NCBI GenBank assembly: GCA_029747015.1
Contig: JAKOGI010000008.1
Location: forward strand, 1,507,501 to 1,571,500
Direction of reading: 5' to 3'
Source: Carnegiea gigantea
Lineage: Eukaryota > Streptophyta > Magnoliopsida > Caryophyllales > Cactaceae
Length of the DNA: 64,000 nt
Positions 9,941-20,607 of the stretch are shown here, in pieces. The translations under genes were made by a program, and so were the position numbers. The stretch's first letter is position 1. Each line of letters begins with the position of its first letter. Below the pieces are notes generated by a model. The model was not told the DNA's origin and did not search any database. It saw only the letters and a program-made list of their open reading frames with translations.

Positions 9941-11447
9941 TGTTGCAGCTCCCAAATGGAGATTTTCGCGCCCTTTCCTGATAGAATGTTTTAGACGTCC
10001 TTCGTAAATTGCCAAACCTTTATAACGCAAATTTTGGATTAGATTATTTCACATGAAAGTTATAATGTGAGGATAATAATTTTTTAGATGTGACAATTTC
10101 TAAGTTTTTAAGATGATTAGTTAATTTATATTAAACTGATATTTGAAAATGATTAATAAGTGATGAAATAAAGTTTTTTTTTAGATGTGACGATTTATAA
10201 GTTTTTATGAAAATTGGCCTAACTTAAAATTCCCTTCAGCAAAATTGTTTTAAAAAGATGCACGCATTGGACTAGCAGGTCGGAAATTCGAACGTGGCCC
10301 AAGCTCGATATGCTCAACCACCCCAAAAGTCTAAAAACTAATGAGTACTCCCCCATCCAAAACAAACGCCGTCTAGATTCGAACGTGCTGACCCTTTTAC
10401 AGGGTTTAAAGGAAACATTCTAAGGTTGCATTCGACAACAGTATTTTAAGTAGTGTTTAATATTTTGATCAAGTTATTTTACAAATTAATCAATTTTCAG
10501 TGTTCGGTGACCTAGTATGTTGACTAGTGTTCAAGTAGCATTTAGCGTTTTAAGTAGCGTTTTTGAAAAAAACTCATAGTATTAGCTTTTGGCATTCAGA
10601 AGTAGCATTTTATATTTTTGGCAAAAAATATCCTTTCAAAATTTTATATTTAAAAATTATTTCTATCCTTTTATGTCAATCGACGAAAATCAGCTAACTC
10701 AATATTTAAATTAACCGAATACATTTGTTTCAATCGATCGTCTAAAAAGTTGTCTGCTAACAGTTAAATTAGAAACGATATCAAGTATTTAAACAGTTAT
10801 CTGCTATCTAAACCGCTATTCGCCACCGAAATAATTAATTTTGCTAAACGATTTAATTGAATGATCCTATATGTTCTAATCCATTAATTGAAATATGAAT
10901 TGTAATCGATTCTAACTACGAACGAAACTTTCAAATTCTGTTAAGCTCTTACGTCCCAGGATCTATACATACTTTACTGAATCAATATAGGTCATGATCA
11001 TACCGTTTTCCTCTTTTTAACTGGACGGATTAGTAAATGATTGCATTCATGTATTCAAAGAGTTGGCAGCGTCCAACGTGTGAATGAGCGCCCCCCCCCC
11101 CCCCCCCCCCCCCCCCGGGCCCCCCCCAAAAAAAAAAAAGAAAAAGAGAAGAGGAAAGTCAATGTGTTTTCCCATCGATACCGAAAGGTCTTGGTTCGAA
11201 GGTTTACGCAAGATTTCAACATATTATGAAGGATTTTAGAGGAGGAGGACTCAGATTAATTTTCGTATTTACCTTTTATTGTTATTTTTATCGTTCAAAA
11301 GGCCTCAATCAAGTGAGTAATTTAATTTCTGAAAAACTAATCTAGTTGGTCTTTAAAAACAACTCACTCTATTTATATAAAGTATATAACTAATATAAGT
11401 TTACTTATATCTAAGTTAGAACCTTCTTCAAGTGTTCATATTGAGTG
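9941..11447. other. MTOPVIB upstream region and AT-rich intergenic DNA
   Basis: The first ~90 bases would hold the MTOPVIB 5' UTR. Beyond that I see no gene. Around 10065-10205 a short phrase (ttttttagatgtgacaattt ... aagtttttaaga) occurs twice. About 10425-10890 has MITE-like words but no clear ends. A 26-base C run (11091-11116), a second C run and an A run follow one another at 11091-11139; this looks like a low-complexity or assembly-sensitive spot. Confidence 0.4.
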
Positions 11448-11762
11448 GTTGTTTCGTAAACAACTTTTTAGTCAAAGAGAGCTTTTTGGATCAAAATTAG
11501 TTGTTTGATCTAATCAAAAAGCTAATTTAAGTATTTGGTAGATAGTTTTTTGAAAGAGTTGTTTGGATACAAAAAGCTAATTTGATTAACTTTTTAGAAG
11601 GGCTTTTTAGAAAATTAATCTTTTGTCTCACAAATTTATTGAAAACCGCTAATTTCACCAAACAATTTTTCTTAAACAACTAATTCAAATATCTAATATA
11701 AACAACTAATTTAAACAGCACAGTTAATACAAACAGCTAACAACTGTTTGCCAAACAGAGCC
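11448..11762. mobile_element. Small MITE with inverted ends
   Basis: The left end ggttgtttcgtaaacaactt and the inverse of the right end ggctctgtttggcaaacagtt align as imperfect terminal inverted repeats. The six bases tgagtg stand directly outside on both sides (11442-11447 and 11763-11768). The 315 bp body repeats aaacaactaat-type words and encodes nothing. The superfamily is uncertain; a hAT-like MITE with a partly decayed 8-base target repeat is most likely. Confidence 0.55.
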
Positions 11763-12639
11763 TGAGTGCTTTTGTTGGTGTTTACTTGTTGCTAATGTCA
11801 TACACGAGTTTTGTTGTACAAAGTGTAAAAATTCATATGTGAAATTGATTACGTTAGTTTCTAAAATATTTTTTTAAAAAAAAACACAACAAGGAAAGCA
11901 CTAAATTTAACCTCGCTGAAGAATTGTTCTTGCAAAATATTTGAAAGAATATTGATTATGAGTGATGATATGTGTCTTGTAGTAAGATACTTTTTAAGTG
12001 TCTTACCTTGATTAAAATTAACATGTTTAATGATCTAAACTCACTAAATTTTTAACAATTAGAATTAAATATGAATGGTAGAGTTCTAACATTCATCGGC
12101 TATGCCAACGGATACAAAATGACACTCTAATCAAATTAACCATATCCAGAAGACGTATAATACACGTAACTTTTAAATTGTGAATAAATATGGTTAAAAA
12201 TAATATTTTACGCAATTTATACGTTATACCAATCTTCCACTATTCAATTACACCATTTTTAAAAAATTTGATACATAATAGTATGAATTCAAATCCAAAC
12301 AAGACACTTAAAAAGTATCTTACAGTAAGACACTTATCATTTTGCATTGATTATTTCTGTTGTTTAATTTTATTTCAGTTTGATGTAGATGGTTATATAT
12401 ATGTTTAAAAAAAAAATATTTTCGATTGGACGATGGTTGACCTGGTCAGGCCATGAAACTTCCAACAACTATTGTACCCTTCAAGCATAGGCGGTGACCA
12501 TTTCCTGCTTTGGATGGACTAGTAAATGGACAAAAAGAAAACAATTATTTCGTACAACTATGCGCGAACATGACAGATAAGCCAAATTTTAGTGTTAATT
12601 TCTCATATTTCATCATGTTTCATTTCATTTGAGAACCTT

Positions 12640-12647
12640 TATATAAG
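12640..12647 (+). promoter_or_regulatory. Candidate TATA box upstream of the galactinol synthase copy
   Basis: The sequence tatataag stands about 350 bp before the first homologous codons, in otherwise mixed sequence; transcription would start near 12675. No in-frame ATG follows before the conserved region, so its present use is doubtful. Confidence 0.4.
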
Positions 12648-12875
12648 CAAGCTCAATGCATACATTTGTGAACTCCGGAACCAACTTTAGCATATTGGCA
12701 TTTGCTAAAGAAGTCCCCAGGAAGCATACACGCACTTAGGGCTCAGCTCGTTCATTTCACCGTTTGATAAACACTAAACGCCCTCCACTACTTACCAGAC
12801 ATTAATCGCTATTTCCAAACACTGCTAACCCACTTCCAAAAGCTCCCAAATGCTGCTAAACACTAACCATTATTC

Positions 12876-14743
12876 GTGAACATTGCCAGCTTGCAATCAT
12901 TCCGAAGTCCCTTCCTTCGATCGATTAATTTGGAACCTTCTAGAAATCCCCTAAAATGGACCCAGACCCTTAACAGCATAGGGTACCCCAAGAGGGCATA
13001 TGTAACATTTCTAGCAGGAAATGGTGACTATGTTAAAGGTGTAGTTGGACTGGCCAAGGGTTTGCGGAAGGTTAAGAGTCAATACTCTTTGGTGGTTGCA
13101 ATCTTGCCTGATGTTCCTGAGGAACACCGTGACATCCTCAAATCTCAGGGTTGTATTGTTAGTGAGATCGAACCGATTATCCACCACAAACTGACGATCA
13201 AGTTCAATTCGCGAGGGCTTACTACGTTATCAACTACTCCAAGCTTCGCATCTGGAGCGTAAGTACATACATCTATGTCCAAACAAGGTACATGCATGTA
13301 TTGTGTGCTTATACAACGCTTATATTAATATATGATGTTACAGTTTGTAGACTACAGCAAGATGATATACTTGGATGGGGACATTCAAGTTTATGACAAC
13401 ATAGATCACCTGTTTGAGTTGCCGGATGGGCATTTGTATGCAGTGATGGATTGCTTCTGTGAGCAAACATGGAGCCACTCCCCTCAATACCAGATTGGCT
13501 ACTGCCAGCAGCGTCCTGATAGGGTTCCATGGCCAGTTGATAAGATGGGTCCTCCTCCCCCTCCCTACTTTAATGCCGGCATGCTTGTCTTCGAGCCTAG
13601 TCGTCGCACCTACGAAAACCTCCTTGCCAACCTCAAGGTCACCCCTCCTACTCTCTTTGCTGAGCAGGTAACCTCTTACAACTTCTTTATTTGGAAGGGG
13701 ATCCCCTACAGTTAGAGGAGGACTATAATATTGCAATCCATCTATCCAATAGTTGAAATAAGTTTGCATCGGTGATTTTTTTTTAAAAAAAAGCAAAAAC
13801 ATTTCTCAATTGGATGGGTAAATTGCAAGATTGCAATCCTGCCTCCAACTACGCACAGAGGATCTCAATCCTGTTTATATAATTCAAATTTTTTGTTGCA
13901 AATACTTAGCATGCATTCGTTTGAGTGTGCTAGGATTTCTTGAACATGTTCTTCCAAAGTGTTTACAAACCCATCCCTATGATATACAATCTACTCCTAT
14001 CATTGCTATGGTGCCATCCGGAGGAAGTCGAACTTGGGAAAGCTAAGGTGGTTCATTATTGTGCGAAAGTAAGTACTCTTCCTTCATTCCATATTCATCT
14101 TTTGATTTCTACCTCACCTTTTGGACTTATAACAAAATGGCCAACAACTCCCGGTGTGGTGGTCCTGCTTTTGCAAGGTCTGGGTAGATTTAGATATAGG
14201 CCTTTTTTTTTTCCCCGATTATTAGTGCCAGAAAGGCAAGAACTACCACCTTCAAAGGGGCAGTTCAAAAATAGGGCTACAAATTGAAGCGTTCACAACA
14301 TAATAAAGGCAGCCATAGGAACAAACTAACACCAACGAAACTAAGACAAAAGAGAAAAGACCAAGGGAAAAGGATGTGTAAAGACTCAAAATTTCTTGTC
14401 AAGTCAGCTACTGAATTCGGAGTACTTTCCTTGCAGCCCTTGGACCATAGGGCAATCTTCCATTTGATAGCATGCTAAAGGGTCTCAGCATCAAGGTCTT
14501 GCTGCTCAAAAACCACACCATTTCCACACCATTTAGATGTAGGCCTGACCCTTAACCAGAGAGACCTCATATCAAAGTTTTCTGTTTTAATGTTTTCTTT
14601 GATGGAATAATAAAAATTAGGGAGTAAAGCCATGGAGGTACAGAGGTGAAGAGCGAAATACAAACAGAGAAGATATCAAGATGCTAGTGCAGAAATGGTG
14701 GGACATCTATAATGACGAGTCGTTGGATTTCAAGAACGAATGA
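12876..14743 (+). pseudogene. GolS: Galactinol synthase copy, probably broken
   Basis: Four exons follow the galactinol synthase plan (GT8 glycosyltransferase; UDP-galactose plus myo-inositol to galactinol, the first step to raffinose sugars): exon 1 to 13258, then 13344-13667, 13934-14068 and 14621-14743, all with GT-AG borders in phase 0. Clear blocks are RAYVTFLAGNGDYVKGVVGL, LPDVPEEHRDIL, YYVINYSKLRIW, the metal-binding DGD in KMIYLDGDIQVYDNIDHLF, KVTPPTLFAEQ, KVVHYC and MLVQKWWDIYNDESLDF. Three defects argue against function: no in-frame ATG between an upstream TAA (about 12866) and the conserved start (about 12990); a one-base deletion near 13173 that shifts IEP out of frame before YPP; and a stop right after DFKNE, which removes the usual C-terminal stretch ending in APSAA. 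A sequencing error could explain the deletion but not all three. Confidence 0.8.
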
Positions 14744-15548
14744 GTCTGATCAGCACGAAGTCATGTTGTGCAGCAGCATGGTCAGCCTAATATGTACATA
14801 TATATGTGTATGTTAGTTTTATCGATATCTCTAATAGGAGAAATGCTTATAGAAGTGAAGTTATCCACATTCGTATCTTCCCAGACTCTACAATAATACA
14901 TGGAACTCACACTAAGAGCAGCTGTGGTAGTGTTTGTGGTGGTGGTGGTGTTGTGTTTGTTAATTAGTCGGCTGTGAGATCTGCTAAAACTCAGGTACTT
15001 CTAGGCATATTGTGGGCCAATAAAGCTCTCTGAGCTGTAAATATCGAATATAAGTATGTATGCTAAGTTGGTTTGTTTTGAGATTCATGCTATATAATTA
15101 TTTTGGAGAGGAACAACAAAAATGTGGAAGCTGAAGCATCATACAAACACCCACACCCACATAAACATAGTAGTAGTATAGCATAAACAAGTTCAGTGCA
15201 GAACTTGATTAACATGTTAAATATGCCACACACAAAAACAAAAAGGAATCTAATTCTGGAATGAACCATTTTACCCACATTTTTCTTGATTACAACCACT
15301 GCAAATAATTAATTCCCATAAATTTTCCTTTCCGAGAAAAATAGGAAACTTAACTCTACACAATTTTCAGACTTACAAAGCGAGTCCCATGGTTACCAAG
15401 ATCATGGAATGTCCAGAATCCACATAATAAATCATAGTAACAGGACCTAGTTGATTGGACTCGCACATGTATACCATGCAAAATTGAGACTCAAGTAATT
15501 GGTATCAAGAGTTCTAATTAACTATAGCCAGATAGGCCTACTACGGTA
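14744..15548. other. Intergenic, between galactinol synthase and the DUF220 gene
   Basis: No coding similarity seen. A short ggtggtggtggt run lies near 14939. The two neighbouring genes converge here (plus strand left, minus strand right), so both 3' UTRs would fall in this interval. Confidence 0.5.
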
Positions 15549-18504
15549 CTACCTCTTTCGATGCAATATCGATTGTCTCCTCCTCAATGTCCATCTTTGT
15601 TTTATGTCGTATATTTCATCTGTACTCCTTTCGCTATAGATCTCTTTATCTGGCTTTTGATCTTGACTTGAATCCTGAACCTGAGAAACGCCCTTGATTC
15701 TATCAACTTCTTCAAAGAGATAGTTGATGAGTGTCTCAGTGGTTTGACTGGTAATACCCCTTAGATACCATGAAAGAGGCGGGGGCGGCATGATTGTAGG
15801 TTGAAGCAGCTGCTCCAAAATCAGCCTTGATCCAATCCTACCTTTGCCTCCCGTACACATCTCGTAATCTGACAATGTTTTGGGTTTGAAGGGCAAACAG
15901 ATTTTCTCATCAACATATATTGGTTCTAGTCTCCAGTACCCTTCAAATCTTTTCATGATTCCTGGCTTTAGTTGCCTGAATTTCATCTGCAAAATGAATG
16001 CTTTTGTCAGCAAAAGAAACTCAGCCCAACCTAGGACCCATACAACAACTACCACTCCCAGTGTGAGTCCTGCTTTCATAGGGTCTAGGTAGATTCTCAG
16101 ATGTAGAAAGTTTTACCTGTGCAAACATCTCTGCCCCTAGGATCCACATTGAATAGAAATGACCTGACCTGACTCAATGTTCTCTTTACCAAAAATTGCT
16201 TGCATTTTTGAGACAAATCTATTTTAAAAAAATAAAGGCTGCGGCAAGTCTGAACTTGACCAAAGCCCAAAAGACCCAACCCGAATCCAAACCAACCTAA
16301 GGTTTGGACTATGGGAAGTGAAAAATGCCCAGCCACACAACCAATAAGATGTCAATTGGAACTGAATGACTTGTCTATATGTAACAGCCCACGACCACCC
16401 GCCATCGAGGTATTGTCCGCTTTGGGCAGGCGGGACGCTACCACCATCCCTGCCCTCACGGTTTTGTCCTCAAAAAGCGCCTCGATGGGTTGAGGTTTCC
16501 CCACGCTTATAAGGCGTGGTTCGTTCTCCTCAACTCCCGATGTGGGATACCTTCATCCACCCCCCTCAGGGGGCCCAGTGTCCTCGCTGGCACATTGGGT
16601 CGGGTCCATGGTTCTGATACCATTGTAACAGCTCACGACCACCCGCCATCGAGGTATTGTCCGCTTTGGGCAGGCAGGACGCTACCACCATCCCTGCCCT
16701 CACGGTTTTGTCCTCTTAGGACAGGCGGGACGCTACCACCATCCCTGCCCTCAAAAGGCGCGAGAACGAACCACGCCTTATAAGCGTGGGGAAACCTCAA
16801 CCCATCGAAGCGCCTTTTGAGGACAAAACCCTGAGGGCAGGGATGGTGGTAGCGTCCCGCCTGCCCAAAGCGGACAATACCTCGATGGCGGGTGGTCGTG
16901 GGATGTTACACTATAAGATCCAAGAGAAACATTCTATATGGATAAATAAAGACTAGAGGTTGTTTAAGTGAGTAGCAGTTAGTTCTTACTGAGTGATCCT
17001 CTCTGTTCTGATCTATCAAAACTTGAATTGTGATGGATCCTGACCACAGAAGAAACCTCCACGTGGCTGCTTGTTCGAGCTCAATCACTTGTCTTGAACC
17101 CTCGTCAACCAATACCTTCCTGGAGATCACCTGCTGAAGAGAGAGATCAATCTGGGGAATTGCAAAATTTGTCATCTCATTCTGTTCTTCTACGGAAAGA
17201 ATGCTCACAAATCTTAGCGACACCCAATGTTCTAATATTTTTACCAACAGGGAAAGCAAAAATGCAACAAACAAAAATGCTCATCGACCAGTTGATGGGT
17301 TGAGCTCAGCCACCGGACCAGTTTAGGCCAACCCACTAGCCCACTGCTAGTTGGATGACATCCAAATTCAAATTCATCCCCCAAAATCCAAATTCATGTC
17401 ACTAGTTAATGACATTGTTTGATAATCACCTCAATGTTCTTGAAGACTCTGGGACTATTGGGATCAGTAACGATGTTATACATGGCATCTGGTGGCAATC
17501 CAACATCAAATTTCACACGCAGGTTGCAGAGAGATCCTTTTGGTACAGTAACCTGCAAATAAATACCTGTTCCGCTGGGTTATTTCCTTAACCTCTCAGT
17601 TTGCTGAGGGGGAAAAAAACATATATATTTATACATAGGATGAAAGCGTACTACACATGAAATATCTGTGTCAATATTTCTTGACCTATATGTCGTCTGT
17701 TCACCCACCAAGAAAGTGGGTAGTTCGGTTTGGATTTGAATTGTGTAAATTTCAAGTCAGGCATAAACACTTGATAGGATTTTTTGACTTAGCTCTAGCT
17801 TGGTCGGCTCACATTGATGTCTATTGGCAGTTTGTCATAGAACTTTGTCTTTCAAAACACAAGAAATATAGGACATGAAAAATTAGAATCGGTTCAACTT
17901 GGGTGGGATAACTTCCGGTCCCAGTCAAAACTGTCCTGTGTCGGCTCTTGATTAGATACGAGTAAGTTTTATCAGACCTGCCTACTCAGGGTAACTTCCC
18001 TTGTTGGCATGTCGCCGACAGGGGAATGCATCCTGCCTAGAATGTCCAGTCATCAAAAGACAACGAAGTTTGATTTTTCCATGAGTTGATTCTTACATTG
18101 ATTTCTGGGGTTTGGGCATCACCCCAATGAGGGTTCTCCCTCCAAAGTTGGAGCTGCTTCTCTAGAGTTGCCTTCCAATTGGGTGATGATTTCTGCCCTT
18201 TTCTCAGAATTGGCAGCTGGAAATCCTTGCCCTCATTCCTTTTCTTAAAACTCCTCAAATGTGACTGCCAAATTCCATGTAATTCAAATAAATACATGAA
18301 AAAAGGGGGAAAAGAAAAGAAAAGTAAGCCTTTAGCCTTAAGAAAATAACAACCAACCTCGAAAAAATCTAGAAGTTTCTGAGGGGCCTTTGTCAAGAAC
18401 TTGAATGCAGGATCAATCATCTTATGATGCTGATTTCTGACAGTATAAATCTGGTTTCTTGTGCCCACCTTTGTTTCCCCCATTACTGCTTGGTGGCAAG
18501 TCAT
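15549..18504 (-). CDS. DUF220 (OBP32pep-like) family protein, SRPBCC-type
   Basis: Five exons join in phase 0: 18504-18358, 18264-18097, 17552-17430, 17130-16990 and 15986-15549, giving 338 residues. Conserved stretches as I recall them in this plant family are [99 protein letters not shown] and [18 protein letters not shown]. The middle part (about residues 106-230) reads like a START/polyketide-cyclase-type ligand pocket fold. No enzymatic function is established. The ATG at 18504 is preceded by an in-frame TGA; a second in-frame ATG eight codons on (MGETK) is an alternative. The last intron (15987-16989) is enlarged by the LTR-like element at 16380-16910. Confidence 0.85.
16380..16910 (-). 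mobile_element. Short non-autonomous LTR retrotransposon (TRIM-like) with palindromic LTR, inside the DUF220 intron
   Basis: The unit begins tgtaacagccc, ends gggatgttaca and is flanked by perfect 5-base repeats ctata (16375-16379, 16911-16915). On the minus strand an LTR-like block (16910-16625) ends in tgttaca and is followed after two bases by tggtatcagaacc, a good match to the primer-binding site for initiator-Met tRNA. A purine tract (gaggggggtgg, around 16560-16568) precedes a second LTR-like block (about 16559-16380) that also ends tgttaca. Unusually, the first block is internally inverted: its outer ~155 bp is the reverse complement of 16380-16535. No protein is encoded. It sits in a gene intron, opposite to nothing: element and gene are read on the same strand. 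Confidence 0.75.
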
Positions 18505-19119
18505 TCATTACTCATTAAATTCTTAAATATCATGTGTTATTATGAAAGGAGAGAGGGGGGGAAAAAAAACTCATTTAGAAATTAATGGGGTAAGTATCTC
18601 TGACATTCAATCAAATCTGCCATGAGTTATCAAAGCCCATTTGCTGAACAAAACGATATCCACATTCCATAATTCTGAAACAAACCCACTTGATCTCCCT
18701 TTCTATAATTACTAGTCACCAATTTCATATTGGGCATTAAAATTAATGAAATTTCTAGAGATAGGGCAATTGTATGATCACTCACTCAGAAATGCAGATA
18801 CAAATTTATGTGATTACTCATTCAGATCGCATGGCCCAGAAACATAGATCGCGAGCGTTCTTAATAACTAAATTATTCAACAGAAATACAGAAATTCAAT
18901 TAAATAACCTACAAAAATAATCTCAGGTTCAAATAGCATTAATAAAGCTCAATCCTTTCAAACAGAATGTGACAATTATGGCAGACCCAGAAAACCAAAA
19001 TGAACAGAGATCAGATCAGGGGAAAAAACCTTCTATTATTATATCATCTTATGCCAAAAACAAAAATTAAAAAAATTGTTAGGCATGTAAGAGAGAGAGA
19101 GAGAGAGCATTCAACTTAC

Positions 19120-19235
19120 AGAAACAGATCTGGGCAAGAGAATACTGGTTGAATGGCAGATTCAGAGTCTAGTGAAGTTCTGAGTCTGAAGAATTGAACT
19201 TGACAAACCAAAAAAGGCAAGCATATAATTTCATG
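19120..19235 (-). other. Putative 5' UTR exon of the DUF220 gene
   Basis: A good donor (tttct|gtaagt on the minus strand, at 19120/19119) lies about 115 bp after the likely transcription start and 600 bp upstream of the ATG; a leader intron would then end shortly before 18504. Inferred from splice-like sequence and the TATA box only. A short (ga)n run lies at 19091-19107 in the intron. Confidence 0.4.
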
Positions 19236-19261
19236 GGCATTTGGGGGATCATTGATGCCTG

Positions 19262-19269
19262 TTTTTATA
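19262..19269 (-). promoter_or_regulatory. TATA box of the DUF220 gene
   Basis: tataaaaa on the minus strand, followed by caggcatc. It stands about 30 bp before the start of the inferred 5' UTR exon, the usual spacing for a plant core promoter. Confidence 0.5.
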
Positions 19270-20607
19270 GGCTTCTCCTCAATCTAATTTACGGAAAGAC
19301 AATTCATTCTTCAATCACTGTGAAGAAAATACCAGTATCAAGGGAAAACATTGGTAGTATAAACTTATGAAAAATGTGATATAGAAATATTAAATAAATA
19401 TGTCTGCTGCTTTGACAAATAAAAATAAACATTTTAAAATATTAACAGAATTAGTGTTTTTCTTTCTTTAGTAATTTACTAATCAATGACCGACCACTTA
19501 CCTTGGAATTGAAAATCAGCACGTGGAAAGTTTTCTTTCTTTTTTTTTTTTTTGTTTTGGGTGGTTCTTAAACAGAATGTTATATGCTCTCTAAGCAATC
19601 ACACGTAAGGAATTCAAGCAGCCGTCCAAGTTAGGTCACCGGCTTGGATGTATAATAAGCTTTCGGTTGAAGTTCTAAACATTTTCTGTTTTATATTTTT
19701 GTTTTGGAGCAGGGGGGGCCCAAATACTTGTTGAGGTCAAATGTAAAACAATTACATATGGAGAGGGGACAAATTAAGTTTTATGTTAATGTATCAAGCA
19801 TTGACCCGTAAATAGAATAGAAAGGAGCTAATAGATCATAGGAGTGCCTCTGTTATTTATGTAGCTTATATGCCACAACTTTTTTTTTATTGAAGGATCT
19901 ATAATAATTTATTGTGAGATAATTGATCGGACTTGTAGGTAAAATAAAAAAATTAGATATCCTCATCCACAAAATCTTTATAGGAGGCGATCTTGTTGAA
20001 AAGAACCGGTAAATTTTTAATTTAGTATTTGTTAAAGGACTTTTCCGTTAATGAAAAAAGACTATGCTCTTATCGTGTATTTAATTTCCTTTCTCAAGTT
20101 TATTTTCTTATTTTCATACTTCTGTGGAGGGTTTTTTCCCAGATATCGTAAAAACGGAACCCACATTAAAAGATATTATTATTGTTTTTTTGGGGGGGGG
20201 GGGGGTTGAGCACCTTGAATGTCCGCTCTTAAGCCCTTGCAGCTCCAGTAGGGAATGCGAAAGCTACGATCAACTGTTAACATTCAGTCTCCGTCCATGG
20301 ATTGAAACACATGGCTACTTCTTATTGCAATTATGACAAATTAAGAGTGAGACACAAAGAAGCAAGGGCCAAAATTTCATCAACTACCAACTCCTCATGA
20401 CAATAAGCACTGCAAAGTTACTTACAGACCAATAGACCATCACAACAGTATTTAGACTCTAATACACTCACAGTAGTGCAACCCCCCATGAACATGATCT
20501 ACATAATACCAGCATATTATCAGAAGACAACATCACAACACCTTGATAATGCAAATTACCCATACTTATTCGCCCTCACTTTCTTACTCCATCTTATAGA
20601 AAGATTT
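19270..20607. other. Intergenic
   Basis: No gene supported. A T run (19540-19553) and a 14-base G run (20192-20205) are the only marked low-complexity spots. The last ~120 bases would hold the 3' UTR of the nucleoredoxin gene on the minus strand. Confidence 0.45.

Noticed and set aside
13338..13802. 154-codon open frame on the minus strand
   Set aside because: It is antisense to exon 2 of the galactinol synthase copy, whose sense reading is unmistakable.
16097..16160. A possible 20-base exon (A-E-M-F-A-Q) in the DUF220 gene
   Set aside because: Including it breaks the reading phase; the exons at 16990 and 15986 join directly in phase 0 and give the family sequence DHS-MKF.
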